DNA of 15,204 nucleotides. Origin: SUG2458 sp051872335. GTDB lineage: Bacteria > Bacillota_I > Bacilli_A > RFN20 > CAG-826. A program made the position numbers and the translations under genes. The DNA lies in assembly GCA_051872335.1 (NCBI GenBank), contig JBJEDT010000010.1, positions 1 through 15,204 on the forward strand. The letters are read 5' to 3'. Positions 6,456 to 13,861 of the stretch are shown piece by piece (the first letter of the stretch is position 1; every line of letters starts with the position of its first letter). The notes under the pieces were generated by a model that did not search any database, was not told where the DNA came from, and was given only the letters and a program-made list of their open reading frames with translations.

Positions 6456-7333
6456 TAAAATAGACCTCCAATTAAAGCAATTAAATCAAGATGCATAACT
6501 GAAAGAGTAATTACACCTGCTAAAACAATAACAGAGAAAATAAAACCAAAAGTATCTCTAACGTGCCATTTCATGATACGATATCTTGTTCTTTTAGCTG
6601 AAGGATCATAACCTCTTGATTCCATTGCGTTTGCAAGTTCTTCACTTCTTTGGAAAGCAGATAAAAATAACGGAATAATTAAAGAAATAATTGCACGTAA
6701 TTTTTCTTTTAATTTGCCTTCTTTAAAATCAACACCACGAGATGATTGAGCTTTCATAATACGTGTTGTTTCATCAAGTAAAGTTGGAATAAATCTTAAA
6801 GCAATAGAAATTGTCATTGCTATTTCATGAGCTGGAAATTTAAAAACTTTTAATGGAGTCATATACCATTCAAGAGCATAAGTTAAATCAAGTGGTTTAG
6901 TTGATGCCGTTAAAATAGTAGTTAAAGCAACCATTAAAATTAATCTATAAACAACATAAAAAGTTTGATATAAAGCTTGATAATGAATATACCAACTTAG
7001 TTTTTCCGTTTGAAAAACATAAAAACCTCCATGGACCATAGCATTAGCACTATCCTTAACCATAAAAATATTAAGAATAAAAATGAAAAACATCATAAAC
7101 CATAAAGCTTTTAGTTGTTTAAAAATCATTGATAACTTCACATGAGACATAAGCATCATAATAAAGATAATTAAACCTAATACTCCATACATCAACATTG
7201 TCATACCAAAAGTATCATAGGAAATAAAAATTGAAACCATCAAAAAAATTAGTCCAATTAATTTGCATCGTGGATCCATTTTATGAATTACAGAATCATA
7301 AGGCATATAGCGACCAAGTGAAATATTATTCAT
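6455..7333 (-). CDS. ecfT: ECF transporter transmembrane subunit EcfT
   Basis: Scaffold membrane subunit of the energy-coupling factor that couples EcfA1/EcfA2 ATPases to exchangeable vitamin-binding S proteins. The 292-residue product starts with the typical GRYMPYDSVIHKMDPRCKL (7-25) and contains several membrane helices. The two coupling-helix Arg-Gly motifs that dock into the ATPases are QSSRGVD (196-202) and AMESRGYD (236-243). It overlaps ecfA2 by 8 nt and truA by 1 nt, with AAGGTG upstream of its ATG. No S component lies in the window, so this is a shared (group II) ECF module whose substrate proteins must be encoded elsewhere. Confidence 0.96.
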   Translation of the reverse strand: MNNISLGRYMPYDSVIHKMDPRCKLIGLIFLMVSIFISYDTFGMTMLMYGVLGLIIFIMMLMSHVKLSMIFKQLKALWFMMFFIFILNIFMVKDSANAMVHGGFYVFQTEKLSWYIHYQALYQTFYVVYRLILMVALTTILTASTKPLDLTYALEWYMTPLKVFKFPAHEIAMTISIALRFIPTLLDETTRIMKAQSSRGVDFKEGKLKEKLRAIISLIIPLFLSAFQRSEELANAMESRGYDPSAKRTRYRIMKWHVRDTFGFIFSVIVLAGVITLSVMHLDLIALIGGLF

Positions 7334-8189
7334 GTTCTTTCACCTTCTTTGCCTTAGCTATTTGTTGAGCTAAACTTTTAATGTTATTGATTTTACTTAA
7401 ATCAATTTTTAACCCATTGTTGATTAATAATTTTGCAGTTTTAAATACAACAGGAGTTTCTAAACAATATTGTTCATAATTATCTTTAGAAAATAATTTA
7501 ACAGGAGAACAATGTTCTTTAATTTCTCCTTCTTGAACAACAATTACATCGTTAGCGTATTCTAAAACAATATCCATATCGTGAGTAACTAAAACAATAG
7601 TGACTCCAGATTTATGAATATCAGAAAAAAGTTGCATCATTTCTTTTGCACCTTGAGGATCTAAACCCGCTGTAGGTTCATCTAAAATTAAAATATCAGG
7701 TTTTGAAGCTATAATGCCAGCAATAGCAACTCGTCTTTTTTGTCCTCCTGATAATTCAAAAGGTGACTTCTTATAATATTCTTCACCTAATCCAACTAAA
7801 GCTAAAGCTTCGTGAGCTTCTTTTAAAGCTTCTTCATTGTTAAAACCAAAATTCTTTGGACCAAACGAAACATCTTTTTCAACATTATCTTCAAATAATT
7901 GATACTCAGGAAATTGGAAAACCATACCTGCCATCTTTCGTAATGTTTTAATATGTTTGACTTTAGATTTAGAAGATAAAATAAAATCTTCAACAACTAC
8001 TTCTCCACTAGTAGGAGTTATTAAACCATTAATGTGTTGAACCATTGTTGATTTACCACTACCAGTATGACCTACAATAGCTGTAAAACTTCCTTTTTCA
8101 ATTTCAACATTAATGTTTTTTAAAGCATTATATTCAAATGGAGTACGAGGTGAATATACAAAATTTACATCATTAAACTTTATTGACAT
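7326..8189 (-). CDS. ecfA2: ECF transporter ATP-binding subunit EcfA2
   Basis: One of the two ATPases of the energy-coupling factor, acting as a heterodimer with EcfA1 under EcfT for uptake of vitamins and related micronutrients. Of 287 residues, the nucleotide-binding domain shows Walker A GHTGSGKST (40-48), Q-loop VFQFPEYQLF (Gln92), signature LSGGQ (146-150), Walker B LILDE (167-171) and switch His203. The long N-terminal loop SPRTPFEYNALKNIN and Q-loop FPEYQLFE are typical of EcfA2 rather than EcfA1. The C-terminal extension (after about 225) is the usual ECF ATPase dimerisation region. It overlaps ecfA1 by 10 nt and ecfT by 8 nt; the ribosome binding site is weak, so coupling to ecfA1 is likely. 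Confidence 0.96.
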   Translation of the reverse strand: MSIKFNDVNFVYSPRTPFEYNALKNINVEIEKGSFTAIVGHTGSGKSTMVQHINGLITPTSGEVVVEDFILSSKSKVKHIKTLRKMAGMVFQFPEYQLFEDNVEKDVSFGPKNFGFNNEEALKEAHEALALVGLGEEYYKKSPFELSGGQKRRVAIAGIIASKPDILILDEPTAGLDPQGAKEMMQLFSDIHKSGVTIVLVTHDMDIVLEYANDVIVVQEGEIKEHCSPVKLFSKDNYEQYCLETPVVFKTAKLLINNGLKIDLSKINNIKSLAQQIAKAKKVKEHE

Positions 8190-9001
8190 ATTTTCTTCAC
8201 CATCTCTTCCACAGTATTTTCATATGTAACATCAATACCTTCTTCTTTTAAAGCTTTATGAAGTCTAAAAGTAAAAGGCAAATCAAGACGAATATCTTCT
8301 AAAGAGGAGTCATCAACAAAAATATCTTCAGGTTTACCTTGTTTATATAAAACACCTTTATTTAAGATAATAACTTCATCAGATTTACTTGCTTCATCAA
8401 TATCATGTGTAATAGAAAGAATAGTTAATTCACTATTTTCTTTTCTTAATTCGTTAATAACTTCAGAGATTTCTCTTCTACCCTTAGGGTCCAACATTGC
8501 CGTTGCTTCATCTAAAATAATAATATCTGGACGCATAGCTAAAACTCCAGCAATAGCAACTCTTTGCTTTTGTCCTCCAGAAAGGTTAGAAGGTTCTTTA
8601 TCTAAAAATTCTTCCATATGTACTTTTTTAGAAAACTCGTCAATAATAGCATCCATATCTTCATGTGGTACTTGTCTATTTTCAAGTCCAAAAGCTATAT
8701 CATCTCTAACAGTTGAACCAATAAATTGGTTATCTGGATTTTGGAAAACAATACCAACACGTTTACGTAATTGAACTATATTATCATCGTTTAGTTCTTC
8801 ACCAAACATAATAATATTGCCTTCTTTAGGTGTAAGTAATCCCATGATTAATTTAGCAAGTGTAGATTTACCACTACCATTATGTCCAATAATTGAATAG
8901 TATTTTCCTGATTCAATCGATAACGAAACATGGTCAAGAGCTAAAGAAGAACCTTCACCACTATATGCAAATGTTAAATTTTCTAATCGAAGAATTTCCA
9001 T
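8180..9001 (-). CDS. ecfA1: ECF transporter ATP-binding subunit EcfA1
   Basis: First ATPase of the energy-coupling factor and first gene of the ecfA1-ecfA2-ecfT-truA run. The 273-residue product has Walker A GHNGSGKST (39-47), Q-loop VFQNPDNQFIG (Gln87), signature LSGGQ (140-144), Walker B IIILDEATAMLDP (160-172) and switch His199. The NPDNQFIGSTVRDDIAFGLEN stretch is characteristic of EcfA1. The ATG follows AGAAAGGA. An 87-nt gap separates it from the dCMP deaminase gene upstream, with a weak hairpin and no convincing promoter, so whether it starts a new transcript is open. In many relatives the gene before it is rplQ; here it is not. Confidence 0.96.
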   Translation of the reverse strand: MEILRLENLTFAYSGEGSSLALDHVSLSIESGKYYSIIGHNGSGKSTLAKLIMGLLTPKEGNIIMFGEELNDDNIVQLRKRVGIVFQNPDNQFIGSTVRDDIAFGLENRQVPHEDMDAIIDEFSKKVHMEEFLDKEPSNLSGGQKQRVAIAGVLAMRPDIIILDEATAMLDPKGRREISEVINELRKENSELTILSITHDIDEASKSDEVIILNKGVLYKQGKPEDIFVDDSSLEDIRLDLPFTFRLHKALKEEGIDVTYENTVEEMVKKICQ

Positions 9002-9066
9002 ATACTATCCTTTCTTGAACATCGTTCTTTTATAAAATACACTAAATTTAAAAATAATAAAAGCAA

Positions 9067-9093
9067 AATAATAATTCACTATAAATCATTATT
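9067..9093 (-). terminator. Weak hairpin after the dCMP deaminase gene
   Basis: AATAATGATT (9093-9084) pairs with AATTATTATT (9076-9067) in the minus-strand RNA, 10 bp with one G-U pair and a 7-nt loop; it includes the stop codon. It is all A-U/G-U and is followed only by UUGCUUUU, so it may terminate poorly and leave the ecf operon partly fed by read-through. Confidence 0.4.
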
Positions 9094-9568
9094 CTTCATC
9101 AAAAACTACGTGAGGAACTCGACCAACAAACTTAGTATATTCAACTCCACACATATCAAGCATTCTTTTTGATGCTAATGTCGATTCTGAATCACTATAT
9201 TTATCAGACATATAAATAACTTTTTTAATACCTGTTTGAATGATTGCTTTTGCACATTCATTGCAAGGAAATAAAGAAACATAAATTGTACATCCATTTA
9301 ATAATGCACCACGAGTATTTAAAATAGCATTAAATTCAGCGTGACAAACATAAAGATATTTAGAATCTAAACCTTCACCGTGTTCCCAAGGCATTTGATC
9401 ATCACAAGTTCCTCGTGGCATTCCATTATAACCAATGGAAACTATTTTATGATCATTATCAACAATACAAGCACCGACTTGTGTTGATGGATCCTTACTT
9501 CTTTGAGCTGCTAAAACAGCAATGCCCATAAAATATTCATCCCATGAAATGTACCCTTCTCTTTTCAT
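9089..9568 (-). CDS. comEB: Deoxycytidylate (dCMP) deaminase, ComEB family
   Basis: Zinc enzyme that deaminates dCMP to dUMP, feeding dTMP synthesis. Numbered from a TTG two codons upstream, zinc and catalytic residues are CHAE (His78, Glu80) and PCNEC (Cys104, Cys107), with the family N-terminal segment RSKDPSTQVGACIVD and SIGYNGMPRG (substrate loop). The start is placed at ATG 9568 (159 residues) because AGGTGA lies 6 nt upstream. That ribosome binding site overlaps the stop codon of the MazG gene, and the genes are 10 nt apart. The name comEB comes from the Bacillus competence operon, but this context gives no link to competence; dctD is the other name in use. Confidence 0.93.
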   Translation of the reverse strand: MKREGYISWDEYFMGIAVLAAQRSKDPSTQVGACIVDNDHKIVSIGYNGMPRGTCDDQMPWEHGEGLDSKYLYVCHAEFNAILNTRGALLNGCTIYVSLFPCNECAKAIIQTGIKKVIYMSDKYSDSESTLASKRMLDMCGVEYTKFVGRVPHVVFDEE

Positions 9569-9578
9569 AAACAATCAC

Positions 9579-9914
9579 CTACTTCTTTCTATTTATAGAA
9601 TCTTCTGCTCTAAAATGTCCTAATGGATAACGAGCAGATAATTTATCATAATTATGCTTAGCAATATCTTCTAAACTATAACCGAGTCCTTTGGCAGTAA
9701 TTGCAATGTACCATAAGACATCACCTAATTCATCCATTAATTTTTCTTGATTTAAATCGTGACCTTGGAAAAGATGTTTTTTAACAATATCAGCACATTC
9801 ACCTGATTCACCAGCTAATCCTAAGACTCCATTTAGTATTGGCTGTTCTTTGCACTTATCACTAGCAAGTGAATAAGCAAATTCCTGATATGAATTAAAA
9901 TCTAATTTTTCCAT
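9579..9914 (-). CDS. MazG-like nucleoside triphosphate pyrophosphohydrolase
   Basis: A short single-domain member of the all-alpha NTP pyrophosphatase (MazG) superfamily, which hydrolyses canonical or damaged (d)NTPs to monophosphate and pyrophosphate. In 111 residues the Mg2+-binding pattern is complete: GLAGESGEC with Glu36 and Glu39, and MDELGDVLWY with Glu62 and Asp65. Such short forms act as dimers or tetramers; full-length MazG has two such domains. The ATG at 9914 follows GGGTGA. The gene sits 27 nt after the ABC exporter and 10 nt before the dCMP deaminase, with which it makes sense functionally because both act on the nucleotide pool. Confidence 0.9.
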   Translation of the reverse strand: MEKLDFNSYQEFAYSLASDKCKEQPILNGVLGLAGESGECADIVKKHLFQGHDLNQEKLMDELGDVLWYIAITAKGLGYSLEDIAKHNYDKLSARYPLGHFRAEDSINRKK

Positions 9915-9941
9915 AAATAAATCACCCTTATTTAGTATACA

Positions 9942-11669
9942 TTATTGTTTGAATTGTAGGGAATAAAGATTAGCATAAATACCATTTTGAGCAATTAGAT
10001 TATCATGATTACCTCTTTCAATAATTCCATGCTCATCTAAAACAATAATTTCATCAGCATTTTTAACAGTAGATAATCTATGAGCAACAACAATTGTTGT
10101 TCTACCTTTTGATAATTTTTCTAAAGAACTTTGAATTTGCATTTCTGTTACATTGTCAAGAGCAGAAGTCGCTTCATCTAAAATTAATATATATGGGTTC
10201 TTTAAAAATGCTCTGGCAATAGCAATACGTTGTTTTTGTCCACCTGATAATTTAACTCCACGTTCACCAACATAAGTATCAAATTTATCTGGTAAAGACA
10301 TAATAAAGTCATAGATATTTGCGTTTTTACAAGCTTCTATTACTTCTTCTTCAGTAGCATCTAATCTACCAAAAGCTATATTTTCTTTAATAGATCCAGC
10401 AAATAAGAAGACATCTTGAGCTACAATACCAATATTGTCTCTTAATGATTTTAAACTATATTTTCTAATATCTTTTCCATCTAATAAAATCTTACCACTT
10501 GTAACATCATAGAATCTTGGTAACAAATGACAAATAGTAGTTTTTCCACCACCACTTGGTCCAACTAAAGCAAGTGTTTCGCCTTTTGTTATATCAAGAT
10601 TAAATTTCTTTAAAACATATGGAGCGTCTTTCTCTTCTTTATATTTAAAAGAAACATTTTGAAATTTAATTGATTTTTTAAATTCTTTTAAATCAAGTGG
10701 ATTAGCATCTTCTTTTTCAGAATCAGTATTTATAACTTCTAAAAAGCGATGATAACCACTCATACCACTTACTAATTGTTCGAAAATTGTAACAAGAGTT
10801 CTTATAGGATTAATTAACATAGAAATATAAAGAATATATGTTAAGAAATCTGTAAGGTCAATTTTTTCATAATAATAAAACAATCCACCTGCTACTAAAA
10901 CTACTAAATATAATAGATCAGTTCCAAGACTCATAACACTATTGAATAAACCCATATAATGATAAGCTTTCATACGAGCTGAAACAAAATTATTATTTGC
11001 CTTATCAAATTTTGATAATTCATATTCATGAGTATTATATGCTTTGGAAACTCTAATTCCAGAAATAGAATTTTCTAGATCAGCATTAATCTCACCAGTT
11101 CTTTTACGCATTTCAGCAAAAGCTTGCTTTTGACCTTTTCTTGATAAAATAGCAAATAATACAAAGAAAGGAATGCAAGCAAAAACAATTAAAGTAAGAT
11201 TAACATTTATTAAAGATAACATTACAAATGCTCCAATAATAGTTGTTGCAGCTAGTAAAACTTCTTCTGGCAAATGGTGAGCAAGTTCAGAAATATCCAT
11301 TAAATCATTAACAACACGTGACATAATGGTACCTGTTTTATTTTCATCAAAATAAGTAACAGGTAAATTTTGTAGCTTTTGGAATAATTCTTTACGCATA
11401 TCTGCTTGGATTAAAACACCAACTTTATGACCATATGTAGCAACTAAATAATTAAAAAATGCTTTAATTAAATAAACTATAACTAATGCACCAGCAAAAA
11501 TTAAAATCATTTTTAAATTTTTCTCAGGAATAAATTCATTAATAATTGCTCTAGTAGCATATGGATAAGCTAAATTAATAATACCAATCAATAAACTACA
11601 AAATGTATCAAAAAGAAATAATCCCATATGAGGTTTATAATATGACACAAACTTTTTAAATCCTGACAT
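9942..11669 (-). CDS. ABC exporter half-transporter (membrane + ATPase fusion)
   Basis: A multidrug/lipid-type ABC exporter of the MsbA/BmrA class with membrane and ATPase domains in one chain. The 575-residue length is typical. The first 310 residues hold six membrane helices with the coupling segment DENKTGTIMSRVVNDLMDI (108-126). The ATPase domain (about 333-570) has an aromatic A-loop near 343, Walker A GPSGGGKTT (370-378), Q-loop Gln418, signature LSGGQKQR (474-481), Walker B LILDEATSALD (495-505) and switch His530. All catalytic residues are present and there is no partner gene beside it, so a homodimer is likely. The ATG follows AAGGAG. A terminator-like hairpin lies only about 25 nt before the start. 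Substrate unknown. Confidence 0.93.
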   Translation of the reverse strand: MSGFKKFVSYYKPHMGLFLFDTFCSLLIGIINLAYPYATRAIINEFIPEKNLKMILIFAGALVIVYLIKAFFNYLVATYGHKVGVLIQADMRKELFQKLQNLPVTYFDENKTGTIMSRVVNDLMDISELAHHLPEEVLLAATTIIGAFVMLSLINVNLTLIVFACIPFFVLFAILSRKGQKQAFAEMRKRTGEINADLENSISGIRVSKAYNTHEYELSKFDKANNNFVSARMKAYHYMGLFNSVMSLGTDLLYLVVLVAGGLFYYYEKIDLTDFLTYILYISMLINPIRTLVTIFEQLVSGMSGYHRFLEVINTDSEKEDANPLDLKEFKKSIKFQNVSFKYKEEKDAPYVLKKFNLDITKGETLALVGPSGGGKTTICHLLPRFYDVTSGKILLDGKDIRKYSLKSLRDNIGIVAQDVFLFAGSIKENIAFGRLDATEEEVIEACKNANIYDFIMSLPDKFDTYVGERGVKLSGGQKQRIAIARAFLKNPYILILDEATSALDNVTEMQIQSSLEKLSKGRTTIVVAHRLSTVKNADEIIVLDEHGIIERGNHDNLIAQNGIYANLYSLQFKQ

Positions 11670-11692
11670 AAATTCACACTCCTTTTATAAAT

Positions 11693-11714
11693 AGAAAAGC
11701 CAGTATAACTGGCT
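11693..11714 (-). terminator. Intrinsic terminator between the Nudix and ABC exporter genes
   Basis: On the minus strand AGCCAGT and ACTGGCT form a 7-bp, mostly GC-rich stem around a 3-nt loop, followed by TTTCT. The T-run is short, so some read-through into the ABC exporter gene is plausible. The stem starts 5 nt after the Nudix stop codon. Confidence 0.75.
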
Positions 11715-11719
11715 AGAAT

Positions 11720-12256
11720 TTATTTAGAAATAGATAGCTTATATTGTAAAATACATGCTAATGTTTTTGCATCTACGATTGTTCCATCGACAATCATATT
11801 TTCCAATTCTTCTAAAGTAACTTCTTGAAGTTCTATTGCTTCATCTTCATCAAAAGTTTCTCTAGTTTTTGTTAAGTCTGTAGCGTAATACAAATAAATT
11901 ACTTCATTACAATAAGCTACAGAAGGATAAATTTTTCCTAAATATTTAATCGTTCCAGCAAAGAACCCTGTTTCTTCTTCAAGTTCTCTAATAGCCGTTA
12001 CTTTATGATCTTCATCTTTTTCACATTTTCCAGCAGGTAACTCTAATAAAATTTTTTCATATGGTGAACGATATTGACGTTCAAGAATAAACTTACCATT
12101 TGGTAGTTGAGCAAGAACACAACTTGCTTTACCTACATGAACTATTTCTCTAGAAGATTTTTTACCACTAGGTAATTCAACATCGTCTACAGAAACAGAA
12201 AATATTTTTCCTTCAAAGACTGATTTGGAAGAGATTTTTTTCTCAAATAAATTCAT
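11720..12256 (-). CDS. nudF: Nudix hydrolase, ADP-ribose pyrophosphatase type
   Basis: Hydrolyses ADP-ribose (and possibly related nucleoside diphosphate sugars) to AMP and ribose 5-phosphate. In 178 residues the Nudix box is complete: Gly76, Glu82, Arg90-Glu91, Glu94-Glu95 and Gly97 in LPAGKCEKDEDHKVTAIREL followed by EEETGF. The N-terminal SVFEGKIFSVSVDDVELPSG, the QYRSPYEKILLELPAGK stretch and the post-box YPSVAYCNEVIYLYYA are those of the ADP-ribose pyrophosphatase subfamily. The ATG at 12256 follows AGAGG. It has a weak candidate promoter upstream and a terminator right after, so it is probably a single-gene unit. The subfamily is well supported; exact substrate range is not visible. Confidence 0.9.
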   Translation of the reverse strand: MNLFEKKISSKSVFEGKIFSVSVDDVELPSGKKSSREIVHVGKASCVLAQLPNGKFILERQYRSPYEKILLELPAGKCEKDEDHKVTAIRELEEETGFFAGTIKYLGKIYPSVAYCNEVIYLYYATDLTKTRETFDEDEAIELQEVTLEELENMIVDGTIVDAKTLACILQYKLSISK

Positions 12257-12277
12257 AATTTTTTTACCTCTTTGTTT

Positions 12278-12306
12278 ATTATATAATAAATTACATTCTT
12301 TTTTAA
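12278..12306 (-). promoter_or_regulatory. Candidate promoter of the Nudix gene
   Basis: Consensus -10 TATAAT (12278-12283) with a 17-nt spacer to a poor -35 TTAAAA (12301-12306). The -10 lies inside a 16-nt perfect palindrome (12275-12290), which could be coincidental in such AT-rich DNA or an operator. No terminator separates this gene from the upstream cardiolipin synthase gene. Confidence 0.4.
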
Positions 12307-12313
12307 GAGAAAA

Positions 12314-13834
12314 TTAAAGTAAAGAAGAGAAAATATTTAGAATTGATAAAACAAATTTTTTGATCAAATCAAGTTTCTTTTTTTCTAATCTAATTTTAAA
12401 TGTTTCGTTTTCAATCATATTTAAAAAATCAGTTTTTATATCTACTAAGCAACGGCATTTATACATCCACGTTGCACATTCATAATGGTGTATTAGGCTA
12501 CGATTATCAAGGTTTATCGTACCTACAATTCCTATTTTATCATCACATAAAAATGTCTTAGCATGAATAAATCCCGGAGCGTATTCATAAATCTCAATCC
12601 CATTATTAATTAATTTTTCATAGTTAGATTTAGTCATCATAAAAATCATTTTTTTATCAGGAATATGTGGAACAATTATTTTAACATCCACTCCTCTTTT
12701 TGATGCATTACAAATAGCTTCAATAAAGAAATAATCTACAATAAGATAAGGAGTTGTAATATATAAATAATTTGTTGCTGTTTCTATCACATTCATATAT
12801 AAAGATAGACCAATATGATTTCCATATATCGCTTTAGGTCCTGTTCCAAATGAAATGCTAATTCCATCTTTTCGATAAATTCTAATTTTCTCATTGTTTA
12901 GAAAATATCTTACATCAATTGGTTTTTTAGAAACACTATTATACATTTGAACAAATAAGCAAACAAAGTTTTTTACTCCATCTCCGACAAGTTTTATTGC
13001 ATTGTCTTTCCAATAACCAAATCGACTCTTTATATTGATATATTCATCACCAATATTTAATCCACCAGTATAAGCTACTACTCCGTCAATAACAGTAATC
13101 TTACGATGATCTCTATTATTTTGTACCCAAGATTTTAATAAAGATAAACGATTAAAACAAACTAATTTTACACCAAGATTTTTTAAAGCCTTAACCTCTT
13201 TTTGTAATCTTAAATAAGAGCCTACATCATCATATAAAAAATAGACTTCAACACCATTTTCAATTTTTTTTCTTAATATATCAATTATTTTAGAATACAT
13301 TATTCCTGTTTCAACAATGAAGTATTCTAAAAAAATATATTTCTTAGCTTTTTTTAAATCGAGTAAATATTGATGAAAAAATTTTTCTCCAGTTCTAAAG
13401 TAAGTAATAGCCGTATTATCACTTACAGGAAGTTTAGTATAACTTTGAATAAAGTATGCTTGATTATAGTATTTCTTATCATCGATTAAATCAATCTTAG
13501 TTTCTTCAAGAGAAATACTATTTTCTCTAAAAATCTTTTTAATTTTCTTTTGTTCTTTTTTATATAAAGATAAATCACCGAAAATAAAATATAAAATTAT
13601 TCCAAATAATGGAAACAATAAAATTATAATTAACCAAGGTAACTTAATTGTACTAGAAGAATCATCATTTATTAATTTACATAAAACAAGAATTTCACCA
13701 ATCACTAAAAAGAAATGAGTCAAATAAAATCGACTTTCTAAAACATCAAAAAACAAGTAAATGCCAATTAGATACACTACTAATAAAAGAATAAGAAATG
13801 TTATCCGAGAAAATAAAAAGTTTAGAAATTTCAT
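12314..13834 (-). CDS. cls: Cardiolipin synthase-like phospholipase D protein
   Basis: Membrane enzyme that condenses two phosphatidylglycerol molecules to cardiolipin and glycerol. The 506-residue product has hydrophobic N-terminal segments at about 10-29, 38-53 and 66-86, then two phospholipase D domains. The catalytic HKD motifs are complete: His243-Lys245-Asp250 followed by GGLN (257-260), and His424-Lys426-Asp431 followed by GTINLDNRS. This two-helix-plus-two-HKD layout is the bacterial Cls (PLDc_N) form. A lysine-rich helix and a hydrophobic end (KKFVLSILNIFSSLL) close the protein and may touch the membrane. It starts 27 nt after the cation exporter gene, behind AGAAAGGA, and appears co-transcribed with it. 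No terminator follows before the Nudix gene. Confidence 0.92.
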   Translation of the reverse strand: MKFLNFLFSRITFLILLLVVYLIGIYLFFDVLESRFYLTHFFLVIGEILVLCKLINDDSSSTIKLPWLIIILLFPLFGIILYFIFGDLSLYKKEQKKIKKIFRENSISLEETKIDLIDDKKYYNQAYFIQSYTKLPVSDNTAITYFRTGEKFFHQYLLDLKKAKKYIFLEYFIVETGIMYSKIIDILRKKIENGVEVYFLYDDVGSYLRLQKEVKALKNLGVKLVCFNRLSLLKSWVQNNRDHRKITVIDGVVAYTGGLNIGDEYINIKSRFGYWKDNAIKLVGDGVKNFVCLFVQMYNSVSKKPIDVRYFLNNEKIRIYRKDGISISFGTGPKAIYGNHIGLSLYMNVIETATNYLYITTPYLIVDYFFIEAICNASKRGVDVKIIVPHIPDKKMIFMMTKSNYEKLINNGIEIYEYAPGFIHAKTFLCDDKIGIVGTINLDNRSLIHHYECATWMYKCRCLVDIKTDFLNMIENETFKIRLEKKKLDLIKKFVLSILNIFSSLL

Positions 13835-13861
13835 AAAGTCCTTTCTAAACTATTGTGTGCG

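Noticed and set aside
9002..9066. Promoter for ecfA1 in the gap after the dCMP deaminase gene
   Set aside because: Several TATAAA/TATTTT-like boxes occur, but none has a reasonable -35 at 16-18 nt spacing; the AT-rich background makes them uninformative.
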